Below are positions 49,845-57,513 of a DNA stretch of 64,000 nt, one piece after another. The translations under genes were made by a program, and so were the position numbers. This stretch comes from Achromobacter sp. RTa (GTDB lineage Bacteria; Pseudomonadota; Gammaproteobacteria; Burkholderiales; Burkholderiaceae_B). A model generated the notes under the pieces. It saw only the letters and a program-made list of their open reading frames with translations, was not told where the DNA came from and did not search any database. The stretch is taken from positions 92,631-156,630 of the forward strand of contig NZ_JPYO01000036.1 of NCBI RefSeq assembly GCF_000757485.1. The letters run 5' to 3'. Numbering within the stretch: position 1 is the first letter of the stretch; every line of letters starts with the position of its first letter.

Positions 49845-50879
49845 TCAGGGGCCGATCCGCATGGCGGCCACGTCCAGCACGCCTGCCTCGCGGTTGGCGA
49901 GCACGCCGCGCACCGTGCCGTCGGGGGCCTGCAGCACCGAGCTGCCGGCGGGCACGTCGTCGCCGCCGGCGCGGCGCGCCGAACGGCCCCGCGAAGGGGA
50001 GAACAGCAGGTCGCCCGCCTGGGCGCCGGGCAGCCCGGCATTGGCGGCCAGCACCCGGGTGCCCGGGGGGTAGGTCATGTCGCCCAGGACGGTTTCGCGC
50101 GCCAGCAGGCCCTCGAAGCCCAGCATGCGGCGCTGGCCGTCCAGCTGCATGTCCACCTTGAGCAGCGGCAGGCGGGCCACGTCCAGGGCGTCGCTGCCCT
50201 CGGTGCGCAGCAGCCAGCGCGGCGTGTCCGCAGCCGCGCCGGGCGCGGCGGCCCCGGCGATGACTTTCAGCCAGGCGCCCGCCGGCACGGGCTGCTGGTC
50301 CAGGGTATTGCCGATAGCCAGATGGCAGCTGGAGAAACGGGGATGGCCGTCGCGCAACACGAATTCGATCCGGTGGCCGTGCGCGCACAGCCAGCCGTCC
50401 AGCGCCTGGTCGCGCTCGATCTCCACCGACAGGGTTTCTGCCTGCTTGCCGTTGGCGGGGTAGCGGAACAGCCGGGTAGCGGTAACGCCCTGGATGGGGG
50501 CGGGGTGCGCCTCGGGGAAGACGGCGCGCTCGAACGAGCCCAGGTCGCCCGGCGCGGCCAGGCGGAGCTCGGTGCCCGCAGGCATTTCCACGCCGGCCAG
50601 CATCGTGGGCTGGGCCAGGACGGTCTTGCGGCCGGCGTCCGCCTGCGCGTCGCGCTGGGCGGCGAACCACAGGCTGAACTGCTGGTAGGGAAAGATGGCT
50701 CCGACGACGGCGAGAAACGCCATCAGGACGGTGCCGATGCGGCGGTGGCCGCCCAGCCAGTGCCGGGCGCTACGGGTGGTGGCCAGAACGGCCAGCCAGG
50801 TCAGCAGCGTGGAGAGGCAGGCCAGCGAAACCGCCATCAACACGTAGAAATTGCCGCCAGGAAGGGAAACCGGAATCAT
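49845..50879 (-). CDS. Predicted membrane protein, unknown function
   Basis: Protein of 344 residues with two N-terminal membrane helices (about residues 11-33 and 47-65) followed by a long, mostly periplasmic region rich in short beta-like stretches and Gly/Ala. I recognise no family. Repeated phrases such as MPAGTEL, PVPAGAWLKV, YPPGTRVLA and VPAGSSVL recur about every 60-80 residues, suggesting a repeated beta-rich module. It lies between argJ and marR on the same strand. Confidence 0.72.
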   Translation of the reverse strand: MIPVSLPGGNFYVLMAVSLACLSTLLTWLAVLATTRSARHWLGGHRRIGTVLMAFLAVVGAIFPYQQFSLWFAAQRDAQADAGRKTVLAQPTMLAGVEMPAGTELRLAAPGDLGSFERAVFPEAHPAPIQGVTATRLFRYPANGKQAETLSVEIERDQALDGWLCAHGHRIEFVLRDGHPRFSSCHLAIGNTLDQQPVPAGAWLKVIAGAAAPGAAADTPRWLLRTEGSDALDVARLPLLKVDMQLDGQRRMLGFEGLLARETVLGDMTYPPGTRVLAANAGLPGAQAGDLLFSPSRGRSARRAGGDDVPAGSSVLQAPDGTVRGVLANREAGVLDVAAMRIGP

Positions 50880-50929
50880 GGCGGCAATTATGCGCCAAAC
50901 CGGCAGACGGTTTCAGCGCGGATGGCGCT

Positions 50930-51424
50930 TCAGGCCTTGGCCGACGCGGATCGGGTGGCCACCACCTGGAGCTTGAGTTCGCCCAGGGCCTGGAACAGCG
51001 CGTTGCGAGTGGCCTCGGGCAGGTCGCCGAACATGGACTTGACCCAGGTTTCGTGGGCCCGGGCCATGCGGGCGAAGCTCTTCCTGCCCAGCGGCGTGAG
51101 CTTGATGAGCGAGCTGCGGCGGTCGGATTCGACCTTGGTGCGCACGACCAGCCCTTCCTTTTCGAGCTGGTCGGTGATGCCCGTGATGTTCCCGTTGGTG
51201 ACCATCATGTGGCGCGACAGCTCGCCCATCTTCATGCCCTTGGGCGCGCGCTGCAATTGCGCCATCAGGTCGAAGCGGGGCAGTGTCGTATCGAACTCGT
51301 TGCGCAGGCGGCTGCGGATCTCGCTTTCGACGAGATTGGCGCAAGTCAGCATGCGCAACCACAAACGCAGCGCATGGTGGTCGTCCGGCGCGGCGCGGGA
51401 TTCCAGGTCGGGGGCGTTGATCAT
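50930..51424 (-). CDS. MarR-family transcriptional regulator
   Basis: Winged-helix regulator of 164 residues. The recognition region reads KMGELSRHMMVTNGNITGITDQLEKEGLVVR and the wing SDRRSSLIKLTPLGRK, both typical of MarR. It lies 6 bases after the alpha/beta hydrolase gene, so the two form an operon divergent from the third importer. MarR proteins of this type often sense aromatic acids and repress divergent catabolic genes; the ligand here is unknown. Confidence 0.92.
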   Translation of the reverse strand: MINAPDLESRAAPDDHHALRLWLRMLTCANLVESEIRSRLRNEFDTTLPRFDLMAQLQRAPKGMKMGELSRHMMVTNGNITGITDQLEKEGLVVRTKVESDRRSSLIKLTPLGRKSFARMARAHETWVKSMFGDLPEATRNALFQALGELKLQVVATRSASAKA

Positions 51425-51430
51425 GGCGGG

Positions 51431-52330
51431 TTACCGGGAATGAGGGGCGGGCGCCAGACCCATCTGCTCGAAGATGGCGCGGGTCAGCGGGCTGTGGGGA
51501 TCGTTGAGGCTCAAGACGATGTCGTAATGGTTCGTGCCGGGCATCGGCACGTAGCGCCCCGGAAAGCCGCGTTCGAGCCAGGCGGCGAGGTAATCGTCGC
51601 TTTGGCGCTTGAACTCGGCGGTCTCGGTTTCGCCGTAGCTGACCACCAGGGGGCAGCCCGCTTGCGGCAGCTGCAGGGCGGGGCTGTTGCGGATCGCGTC
51701 TGCCTCGTTCATGCGCATCCACTCGTTCACATGGGTGTGCACCAGCGGGCGCAGGTCGAACAGGCCGGACAGCGGGGCCGCGCCGCGGACCACATCGGGC
51801 GGAACCTCGTAGCCGGCATGCCAGCCGCTGGCCAGTAGCGCGCCGACCAGGTGCCCGCCGGCGGAGCTGCCGCAGATATGGATGCGCGCCGGATCGCCGC
51901 CGTATTCGGCGATGTGGCGGTGGATCCAGGCCAGGGCGCGCCGGTTCTGGTCCACGATGCGGTCCAGCGTGACGGCGGGCGCGAGCGAGTAGTTCACCGC
52001 CACGACCACGGCGCCGGCCTGCGTGAACGCGGGCGCCATGCAGCTGGAGTCGCTCTTGGACAGCAGGCGCCAGTAGCCGCCGTGGATGAACACGAACACA
52101 GGCGCCTTGCGCGCGCCGCCGGCGGCGGGGAAGATGTCCAGCAATTCGTCGGCGTGGTCGCCGAAGGGCACGTCCAGCGCGCAGTCCAGCGTGCGCCGCG
52201 CCTCGGCGCTGCCTTCGGCGTACTTCTTGAGTATCGGCTGGATGTCGGGTACTGTCGCGCGAGCGTTGTACTGGATGTCCAGCGCGGCGCGGTCATAATT
52301 CCGGTAAAGGGCGGGGTGGAGGGTGGCCAT
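51431..52330 (-). CDS. Alpha/beta hydrolase (arylformamidase/esterase-like)
   Basis: Hydrolase of 299 residues. The oxyanion motif FIHGGYWRLLSKSD and the nucleophile elbow GSSAGGHL (serine nucleophile) are clear, and a histidine in GTNHYDIV near the C-terminus completes the triad. The HGGYW form with SKSD is typical of the arylformamidase/carboxylesterase group. It has no signal peptide and should act in the cytoplasm on an imported ester or N-formyl/amide compound. Confidence 0.88.
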   Translation of the reverse strand: MATLHPALYRNYDRAALDIQYNARATVPDIQPILKKYAEGSAEARRTLDCALDVPFGDHADELLDIFPAAGGARKAPVFVFIHGGYWRLLSKSDSSCMAPAFTQAGAVVVAVNYSLAPAVTLDRIVDQNRRALAWIHRHIAEYGGDPARIHICGSSAGGHLVGALLASGWHAGYEVPPDVVRGAAPLSGLFDLRPLVHTHVNEWMRMNEADAIRNSPALQLPQAGCPLVVSYGETETAEFKRQSDDYLAAWLERGFPGRYVPMPGTNHYDIVLSLNDPHSPLTRAIFEQMGLAPAPHSR

Positions 52331-52373
52331 GGCAGTTGCTATCGGGAAACCCGTTGGTAAAAACCCTAGACTT

Positions 52374-52403
52374 GTTTTGGTGGATACTTTAAACCTAAAC
52401 TAT
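52374..52403 (+). promoter_or_regulatory. Candidate sigma-70 promoter for the third importer operon
   Basis: TTGTTT (52374-52379) and TAAACT (52398-52403) are spaced by 18 bases in an unusually AT-rich stretch of the divergent MarR-hydrolase/importer gap. The TTTAAACCTAAACT segment over the -10 box could also be a MarR site. The leader to the start codon would be about 145 bases. Confidence 0.4.
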
Positions 52404-52556
52404 GAACCACGCCAGCTTTCCCTATGCTCTGCAAGGGGATCGGGGTGGCTCAGGACGGCGGCGCCGCGGCGTCGGCGGGCCGGGCGCAAGAAGTCCTTCG
52501 AATCGCACCTTCAATAAGAACACCCTCTGCGCGGCTCGCGCACGGAGCACACCACC

Positions 52557-53720
52557 ATGCGTTTGATCACTTCCCTTCTGGCCGCCGCCGCCCTGGTTCC
52601 GGCATTGGCCAGCGCCGACACCATCAAGGTCGGCATCGCCAACGACATTTCCGGCCCCTTTGCTGCCCTGGGCGCCGAAGCCCGCGACGGCTTCAACCTG
52701 GCGATCAAGCAGCTGGGCAGCAAGCTGGGCGGACAGCCCGCCGAATTCGTGCAGACCGACATGGGCGGCAACCCCGACCAGGCCCGCCAACTGGTTACGC
52801 GCTACATCCAGCGCGACAAGATCGATTTCTTCACTGGCCCGATCGGCTCGAACGTGGCGCTGGCCGTCGGCCCCGCGCTGTTCGCCGCCAAGGTTCCCTA
52901 CCTGTCGAACAACCCCGGCCCCAGCCAGTTCGCCGGCGCGCAATGCAACGCCTACTGGTTCGGCACGTCCTACCAGAACGACGCCTTCCATGAAGCGGCC
53001 GGCAAGGTCGCGGCGGACCGCGGCTTCAAGAAGATGTTCATCATGGCCCCCGACTATCCGGCGGGCAAGGACGCGCTGGCAGGCTTCAAGCGCGGCTACA
53101 AGACCCCGCCCGGCGACGAGGTCTACACCAAGCTCGGCCAGATCGACTACGCCGCCGAGCTGGCGCAGATCCGCGCGGCCAAGCCCGATGCCGTCTATAT
53201 CTTCCTGCCGGGCGGCATGGGCATCAACTTCGTCAAGCAGTTCGTGTCCACCGGCCTGTCGCAAAGCGTCAAGCTGATCGGCCCGGGCTTTTCGGCCGAC
53301 GAAGACGTGATCCAGGCCGTGGGCGATCCCATGCTGGGCATGTACAACACGGCGCAGTGGGCGCACGACCTGGACGTGCCGCAGAACAAGGCATTCGTCG
53401 AAGCTTTCCGCAAGGAATACAACGGCCGCTATCCCTCGGTCTACGCCGCCCAGTCCTATGACGTGATCATGGCCATGGACGCCGCCGTCAAGCAGGCCGG
53501 CGGCAAGGCTTCCGACCGCGCCGCCATCATCAAGGCGCTCGAAAAGGCGGACTACCCCTCGGTGCGCGGCAGCTACACCTACGGCAAGAACCACTATCCC
53601 ATCCAGGCCTACTACCTGCGCGTCGTCGAGAAGGACGGCAGCGGCCGCGTCACCAACAAGCTGGTGGGCAAGGTCTTCGACAAGTACCAGGACGTCTACG
53701 TCGGCGACTGCAAGCTGTAG
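52557..53720 (+). CDS. ABC importer periplasmic substrate-binding protein (LivK type)
   Basis: Binding protein of 387 residues with a signal peptide ending near LASAD (about residue 20). The mature protein begins TIKVGIANDISGPFAALG, typical of the Periplas_BP_6 family, and has GPIGSNVALAVGPALF in the first lobe and VYAAQSYDVIMAMDAAV in the second. It is the receptor of the downstream LivHMGF-type importer. It is separated from the permease gene by a 200-base gap containing a row of hairpins. Confidence 0.92.
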   Translation: MRLITSLLAAAALVPALASADTIKVGIANDISGPFAALGAEARDGFNLAIKQLGSKLGGQPAEFVQTDMGGNPDQARQLVTRYIQRDKIDFFTGPIGSNVALAVGPALFAAKVPYLSNNPGPSQFAGAQCNAYWFGTSYQNDAFHEAAGKVAADRGFKKMFIMAPDYPAGKDALAGFKRGYKTPPGDEVYTKLGQIDYAAELAQIRAAKPDAVYIFLPGGMGINFVKQFVSTGLSQSVKLIGPGFSADEDVIQAVGDPMLGMYNTAQWAHDLDVPQNKAFVEAFRKEYNGRYPSVYAAQSYDVIMAMDAAVKQAGGKASDRAAIIKALEKADYPSVRGSYTYGKNHYPIQAYYLRVVEKDGSGRVTNKLVGKVFDKYQDVYVGDCKL

Positions 53721-53731
53721 GGGGAAGCCCA

Positions 53732-53802
53732 CCCCCGAAGCGCTGCGCGCTTCCCCCTCAAGGGGGCATGCCTGCGGACCGGCGGAGCCGGATCCGCGGC
53801 AT
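53732..53802. repeat. Three-hairpin intergenic repeat between binding protein and permease genes
   Basis: Three hairpins follow one another: GAAGCGC/GCGCTTC (53737-53753, 3-base loop), CCCCC-TCAA-GGGGG (53753-53766), and a branched stem from ATGCC to GGCAT (53768-53802) with inner stems GCGGA/TCCGC and CCGGC/GCCGG. Sequences of this kind recur between genes in Achromobacter and Bordetella genomes. It probably lowers transcription past the binding-protein gene. Confidence 0.75.
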
Positions 53803-53927
53803 CCGGATCGGGTGACACCGCTGCACGCGCGGCGCCGGGGGGCGCCGGCGCGATACACAATCAGGGTGGCTTTGGTGATTTGGCCGCGCGCGAGGCTGTC
53901 GGCAACGCGCTGCAAGGGGAAGTTCTT

Positions 53928-54848
53928 ATGACGTTTACGCTGATCGTCGAGCAATTGCTGAACGGTCTGCAGTTTGGGTTGATGTTGTTTCTGATCGCGG
54001 CCGGGCTGACCCTGGTGTTCGGCATCATGGACATCATGAATCTGGCTCACGGCTCGCTCTACATGGCCGGCGCCTATGTGGCCGCCGAAACCATGCAGCG
54101 CACGGGTTCATTCACCGCCGCCGTCCTGGTGGCGGCCGTCGCCACCGGCCTGGTCGGCGTGTTCCTGGAACTCGTGCTGATCCGACGCCTGGCGCTGCGC
54201 GATCACCTGGCCCAGGTCCTGGGCACCTACGCCATCATTCTCATCGCCAACGACCTGGTCAAGATGATCTGGGGTCCCGCTCCGGTGATGCTGAACATGC
54301 CGGCCGCGTTGTCCGGGCCCGTGCGCCTGCTGCCCGACCTGCTGTACCCCGCCTATCGCCTCATGATCATCGTGTTCGGCGTCGCCGCCGCGGCCGGGCT
54401 GTACTGGTTCGTGACTCGCACCCGCGCCGGAGTCCTGGTGCGGGCCGGCGCGTCCAACCGCCAGATGGCCACGCTGATGGGCGTGCGCGTGCCGCTGCTG
54501 TTCCTGGGCGTGTTCGCGTTGGGCGCCATGCTGGCCGCGGCGGCCGGCGCCCTGCTGGGCCCGATCACCTCGGTGCAGGTGGGCATGGGCGAGGAAATCC
54601 TGATCCTGGTGCTGGTCTGCATCGTCATCGGCGGCATCGGTTCGATACGCGGGGCCTTCGTCGGTGCGCTGCTGGTGGGCATGGTGGACACGGCTGGGCG
54701 GGCCTTCCTGCCCATGCTGCTGCGCCAGGTCTTTTCGCCGGCCGTGGCGTCCAGCGTCGGGCCGACGCTGGCGGCCATCGCCATTTACGTATTGATGGCG
54801 GCAGTGCTGGTGTTCCGGCCCTCCGGCTTGTTTCCGGCGAGAGGGTGA
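53928..54848 (+). CDS. Branched-chain amino acid-type ABC importer permease, LivH type
   Basis: Permease of 306 residues. The N-terminus LNGLQFGLMLFLIAAGLTLVFGIMDIMNLAHGS and the later CIVIGGIGSIRGAFVGALLVG mark the LivH family. The ATG with AAGGGGA upstream is chosen over a TTG 48 bases earlier. It opens the permease/ATPase part of the third importer and overlaps the region just before the LivM-type start. Confidence 0.92.
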   Translation: MTFTLIVEQLLNGLQFGLMLFLIAAGLTLVFGIMDIMNLAHGSLYMAGAYVAAETMQRTGSFTAAVLVAAVATGLVGVFLELVLIRRLALRDHLAQVLGTYAIILIANDLVKMIWGPAPVMLNMPAALSGPVRLLPDLLYPAYRLMIIVFGVAAAAGLYWFVTRTRAGVLVRAGASNRQMATLMGVRVPLLFLGVFALGAMLAAAAGALLGPITSVQVGMGEEILILVLVCIVIGGIGSIRGAFVGALLVGMVDTAGRAFLPMLLRQVFSPAVASSVGPTLAAIAIYVLMAAVLVFRPSGLFPARG

Positions 54849-54850
54849 GC

Positions 54851-55813
54851 ATGAAATCCACGATCTGGACCGTGATCCTGCTGGCCGCGCTGGCGGCATT
54901 CCCCCTGGTGGCGCCCGCCCTGGGCCTGGATTTCTACATCTCCTTCGTGCGGCGAGTGCTGATCTACGCGCTGGCCGCGACCAGCCTGAACCTGATCCTG
55001 GGCTACGGCGGCATGGTGGCGCTGGGGCACGCGGCCTTTTTCGGCGCCGGCGCCTACGCCGTGGGCATCCTGGCCATGTCGGGAGTCACCTCGGCGCTGG
55101 TGGTCTGGCCGGCGGCCATGCTGCTGGCCGCGGTGCTGGCGTGCATCACCGGGGCGATCTCGCTGCGCACGCGGGGCGTGTACTTCATCATGATCACGCT
55201 GGCGTTCGCGCAGATGCTGTTCTACATCTTCATCTCGCTGCGTCAGTACGGCGGGGAAGACGGGCTGAACCTGCCCGGCTATTCCAGCCTGCCGGGCATC
55301 GACCTGGCCAGTGACGTCAGCTTCTATTACCTGGTGCTGGCCCTGTTCGTGCTGATCATGTGGGTGTTCGGGCGGGTGGTGGCCTCGCGCTTCGGCACGG
55401 CCCTGCAAGGCATACGCGAGAACGAGTCGCGCATGGAGTCCATGGGCTACCCGGTCTACCGGATCAAGCTGACGGCCTTCACGCTGAGCGGCGCCGTGGC
55501 CGGCCTGGCCGGCGCGCTGCTGGCGAACCACAACCTCTTCATCTCGCCCAGCCTGATGCACTGGACCCAGTCGGCCAACCTGCTGATCATGGTGCTGGTG
55601 GGCGGCATCGGCCTGCGCTATGGCGGGGTGGCGGGCGCCGTGGTGATGCTGACCCTGGAGGAAGTGTTGCGGCTGTGGACGGAATACTGGCACCTGCCCC
55701 TGGGTGTGCTGCTGCTGTGCGTGGTGTTCGGCGCGCCGCGCGGCCTGGTCGGGCTGTTCGGCCCGCTGTTCGGCGGCCGCGCCGCTCCGCAATCCGGCAA
55801 GGTGGGATCATGA
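54851..55813 (+). CDS. Branched-chain amino acid-type ABC importer permease, LivM type
   Basis: Permease of 320 residues with about nine hydrophobic segments. It has TSLNLILGYGGMVALGHAAFFGAGAYAVG in the first third and the ATPase-contact loop GIRENESRMESMGYP. Start at ATG 54851 with GAGGG upstream; a GTG at 54845 overlaps the LivH-type stop. Its stop overlaps the next ATG (ATGA). Confidence 0.92.
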   Translation: MKSTIWTVILLAALAAFPLVAPALGLDFYISFVRRVLIYALAATSLNLILGYGGMVALGHAAFFGAGAYAVGILAMSGVTSALVVWPAAMLLAAVLACITGAISLRTRGVYFIMITLAFAQMLFYIFISLRQYGGEDGLNLPGYSSLPGIDLASDVSFYYLVLALFVLIMWVFGRVVASRFGTALQGIRENESRMESMGYPVYRIKLTAFTLSGAVAGLAGALLANHNLFISPSLMHWTQSANLLIMVLVGGIGLRYGGVAGAVVMLTLEEVLRLWTEYWHLPLGVLLLCVVFGAPRGLVGLFGPLFGGRAAPQSGKVGS

Positions 55814-56577
55814 ACGCTGCCGCAACCCCCGCCCTGCAGGCATCCGGGCTGGTGCGCCGCTTCGGCGCGCTGGTCGCCACCGACAATGTGTCGCTGTCGC
55901 TGAACCCGGGCGAGATCCATGCCCTGATCGGTCCCAACGGCGCGGGCAAGTCCACCCTGATACATCTGCTGTCGGGCACGCTGTCGGCGGATTCTGGCAC
56001 GCTGACCGTGGGCGGCCGCGACGTCACAGGCATGAATGCGCACCAGCGCGTGTCTGCGGGACTGTCGCGGTCCTATCAGATCACCAATATCTTCAAGCAG
56101 TCCAACGTGCTGGACAACCTGGTGCTTGCGGTGCAGGCGCACGCCGGCGGCAGTTTCCGTTTCTGGAAGCCGCGGGCGGCCGAGTCCGCGCTGTACGAGC
56201 AGGCGCGCGAACTGGCGCGGGAATGCGCCATCGACGCCAGCCTGCTGGAGCGTCCGGCGGGCACCCTGCCGCACGGCGAGCAGCGCAAAGTGGAATTCGC
56301 GCTGGCGCTGGCCGCAAGGCCCAGCGTGCTGCTGCTGGACGAGCCCATGGCCGGCATGGGTCCGGACGAAACCGTCCGCCTGACCGAATTGATCGAATCG
56401 ATGCGGGGACGCGCCGCCATGCTGCTGGTCGAACACGATATGCAGGCGGTGTTCCGCCTGGCCGACCGCCTGTCGGTGCTGGTCTACGGCCGCGTCATCG
56501 CCACGGGCGCGCCGGACGAGATCCGGGCCAACCCCGAAGTGCGCCAGGCCTACCTGGGCGACGAGGAGACTGCGTAA
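55810..56577 (+). CDS. ABC importer ATP-binding protein, LivG type
   Basis: ATPase subunit of 255 residues. Walker A GPNGAGKST, signature LPHGEQRKVEFALAL, Walker B VLLLDEPMAGM and switch histidine in LVEHDMQAV are present. It begins at the ATG overlapping the permease stop and its TAA stop shares one base with the next ATG (TAATG). Confidence 0.92.
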   Translation: MNAAATPALQASGLVRRFGALVATDNVSLSLNPGEIHALIGPNGAGKSTLIHLLSGTLSADSGTLTVGGRDVTGMNAHQRVSAGLSRSYQITNIFKQSNVLDNLVLAVQAHAGGSFRFWKPRAAESALYEQARELARECAIDASLLERPAGTLPHGEQRKVEFALALAARPSVLLLDEPMAGMGPDETVRLTELIESMRGRAAMLLVEHDMQAVFRLADRLSVLVYGRVIATGAPDEIRANPEVRQAYLGDEETA

Positions 56578-57281
56578 TGCTGAGCATCGAATCGGCCAAG
56601 AGCGGCTACGGCGCAAGCCAGGTGCTGTTCGGCGTGGACCTGCAGATCGGCGCGGGCCAGGTCGTGACCCTCCTGGGGCGCAACGGCATGGGCAAGACCA
56701 CGCTCTTGCGCACCCTGTTCGGCCAGCTCCCGCTGCGCGGCGGCAAGATCCATTTCGCGGGGCAGGACATCAGCGGCTGGAGCCCGGACCGCATCGCGCG
56801 GGCCGGCATGGCCATCGTGCCGGAAGGCCGGCAGTGCTTTCCCAACCTGACGGTGCGCGAGCATCTGACGGCCTTCGTGGCGGCGCGCAATCCGGACATC
56901 GGCGCCCCCGGGACGCCCGAGCGGGTGTTCGAACTCTTTCCCCGCCTGCACGAGCGCGCCCGCAACATGGGCAACCAGCTCTCCGGCGGCGAGCAGCAGA
57001 TGCTGGCGATCGGCCGCGCCCTGGTCACCAATCCCCGGCTCCTCATCCTGGACGAGGCCACCGAGGGCCTGGCACCCAAGATCCGCGAGGAAATCTGGAA
57101 CTGCCTGGCACGGCTGCGCCAGGCAGGGCAGACCATCCTGGTCATCGACAAGTACGTCGAGCGGCTGCTCGCCCTGGCCGACCGGCACGTGATCCTGGAG
57201 CGCGGCAAGGTGGTGTGGACGGGCGACTCGCAAGCCCTGGACGCCGATCGGGGCCTCTGGGAGCGCTACCTCGGCGTGTAG
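56577..57281 (+). CDS. ABC importer ATP-binding protein, LivF type
   Basis: ATPase subunit of 234 residues with Walker A GRNGMGKTT, signature LSGGEQQMLAIGRAL and Walker B LLILDEATEGL. The switch region reads VIDKYVERL, so lysine stands where other LivF proteins have glutamine and most ABC proteins histidine. I believe a LivF subgroup shares this DK form. It is the last gene of the third importer operon. Confidence 0.9.
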   Translation: MLSIESAKSGYGASQVLFGVDLQIGAGQVVTLLGRNGMGKTTLLRTLFGQLPLRGGKIHFAGQDISGWSPDRIARAGMAIVPEGRQCFPNLTVREHLTAFVAARNPDIGAPGTPERVFELFPRLHERARNMGNQLSGGEQQMLAIGRALVTNPRLLILDEATEGLAPKIREEIWNCLARLRQAGQTILVIDKYVERLLALADRHVILERGKVVWTGDSQALDADRGLWERYLGV

Positions 57282-57320
57282 CGAGAAAGCCGCAATCCCG
57301 GCCGGAACGCGCAGCCCGCG

Positions 57321-57350
57321 TTGATATAAATCGCAATAAACCGGTATTTA
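57321..57350 (+). promoter_or_regulatory. Candidate sigma-70 promoter of the sia operon
   Basis: TTGATA (57321-57326) and TATTTA (57345-57350) with an 18-base spacer lie in an AT-rich patch between the importer operon and siaA. The start codon is 164 bases further on. No other clear promoter was seen in this 232-base gap. Confidence 0.45.
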
Positions 57351-57513
57351 CATTGCCGCGATGAAACTTATGGCGGATCGGGTGTTTACACTCGCTTTCG
57401 CCAGTTTCAATTGGATCCACTGTTATCTACACTTGTCGCGCCGGGCGTGTCGCGCCGGTGCGTCCGGTACGGGCGCGCGTCACGTCTTATTAAAGTTGTC
57501 AGGAAAACTTCGC

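Noticed and set aside
57361..57513. 51-residue N-terminal extension of siaA
   Set aside because: No ribosome site at 57361, and the protein from 57514 has the family length and a proper first membrane helix.
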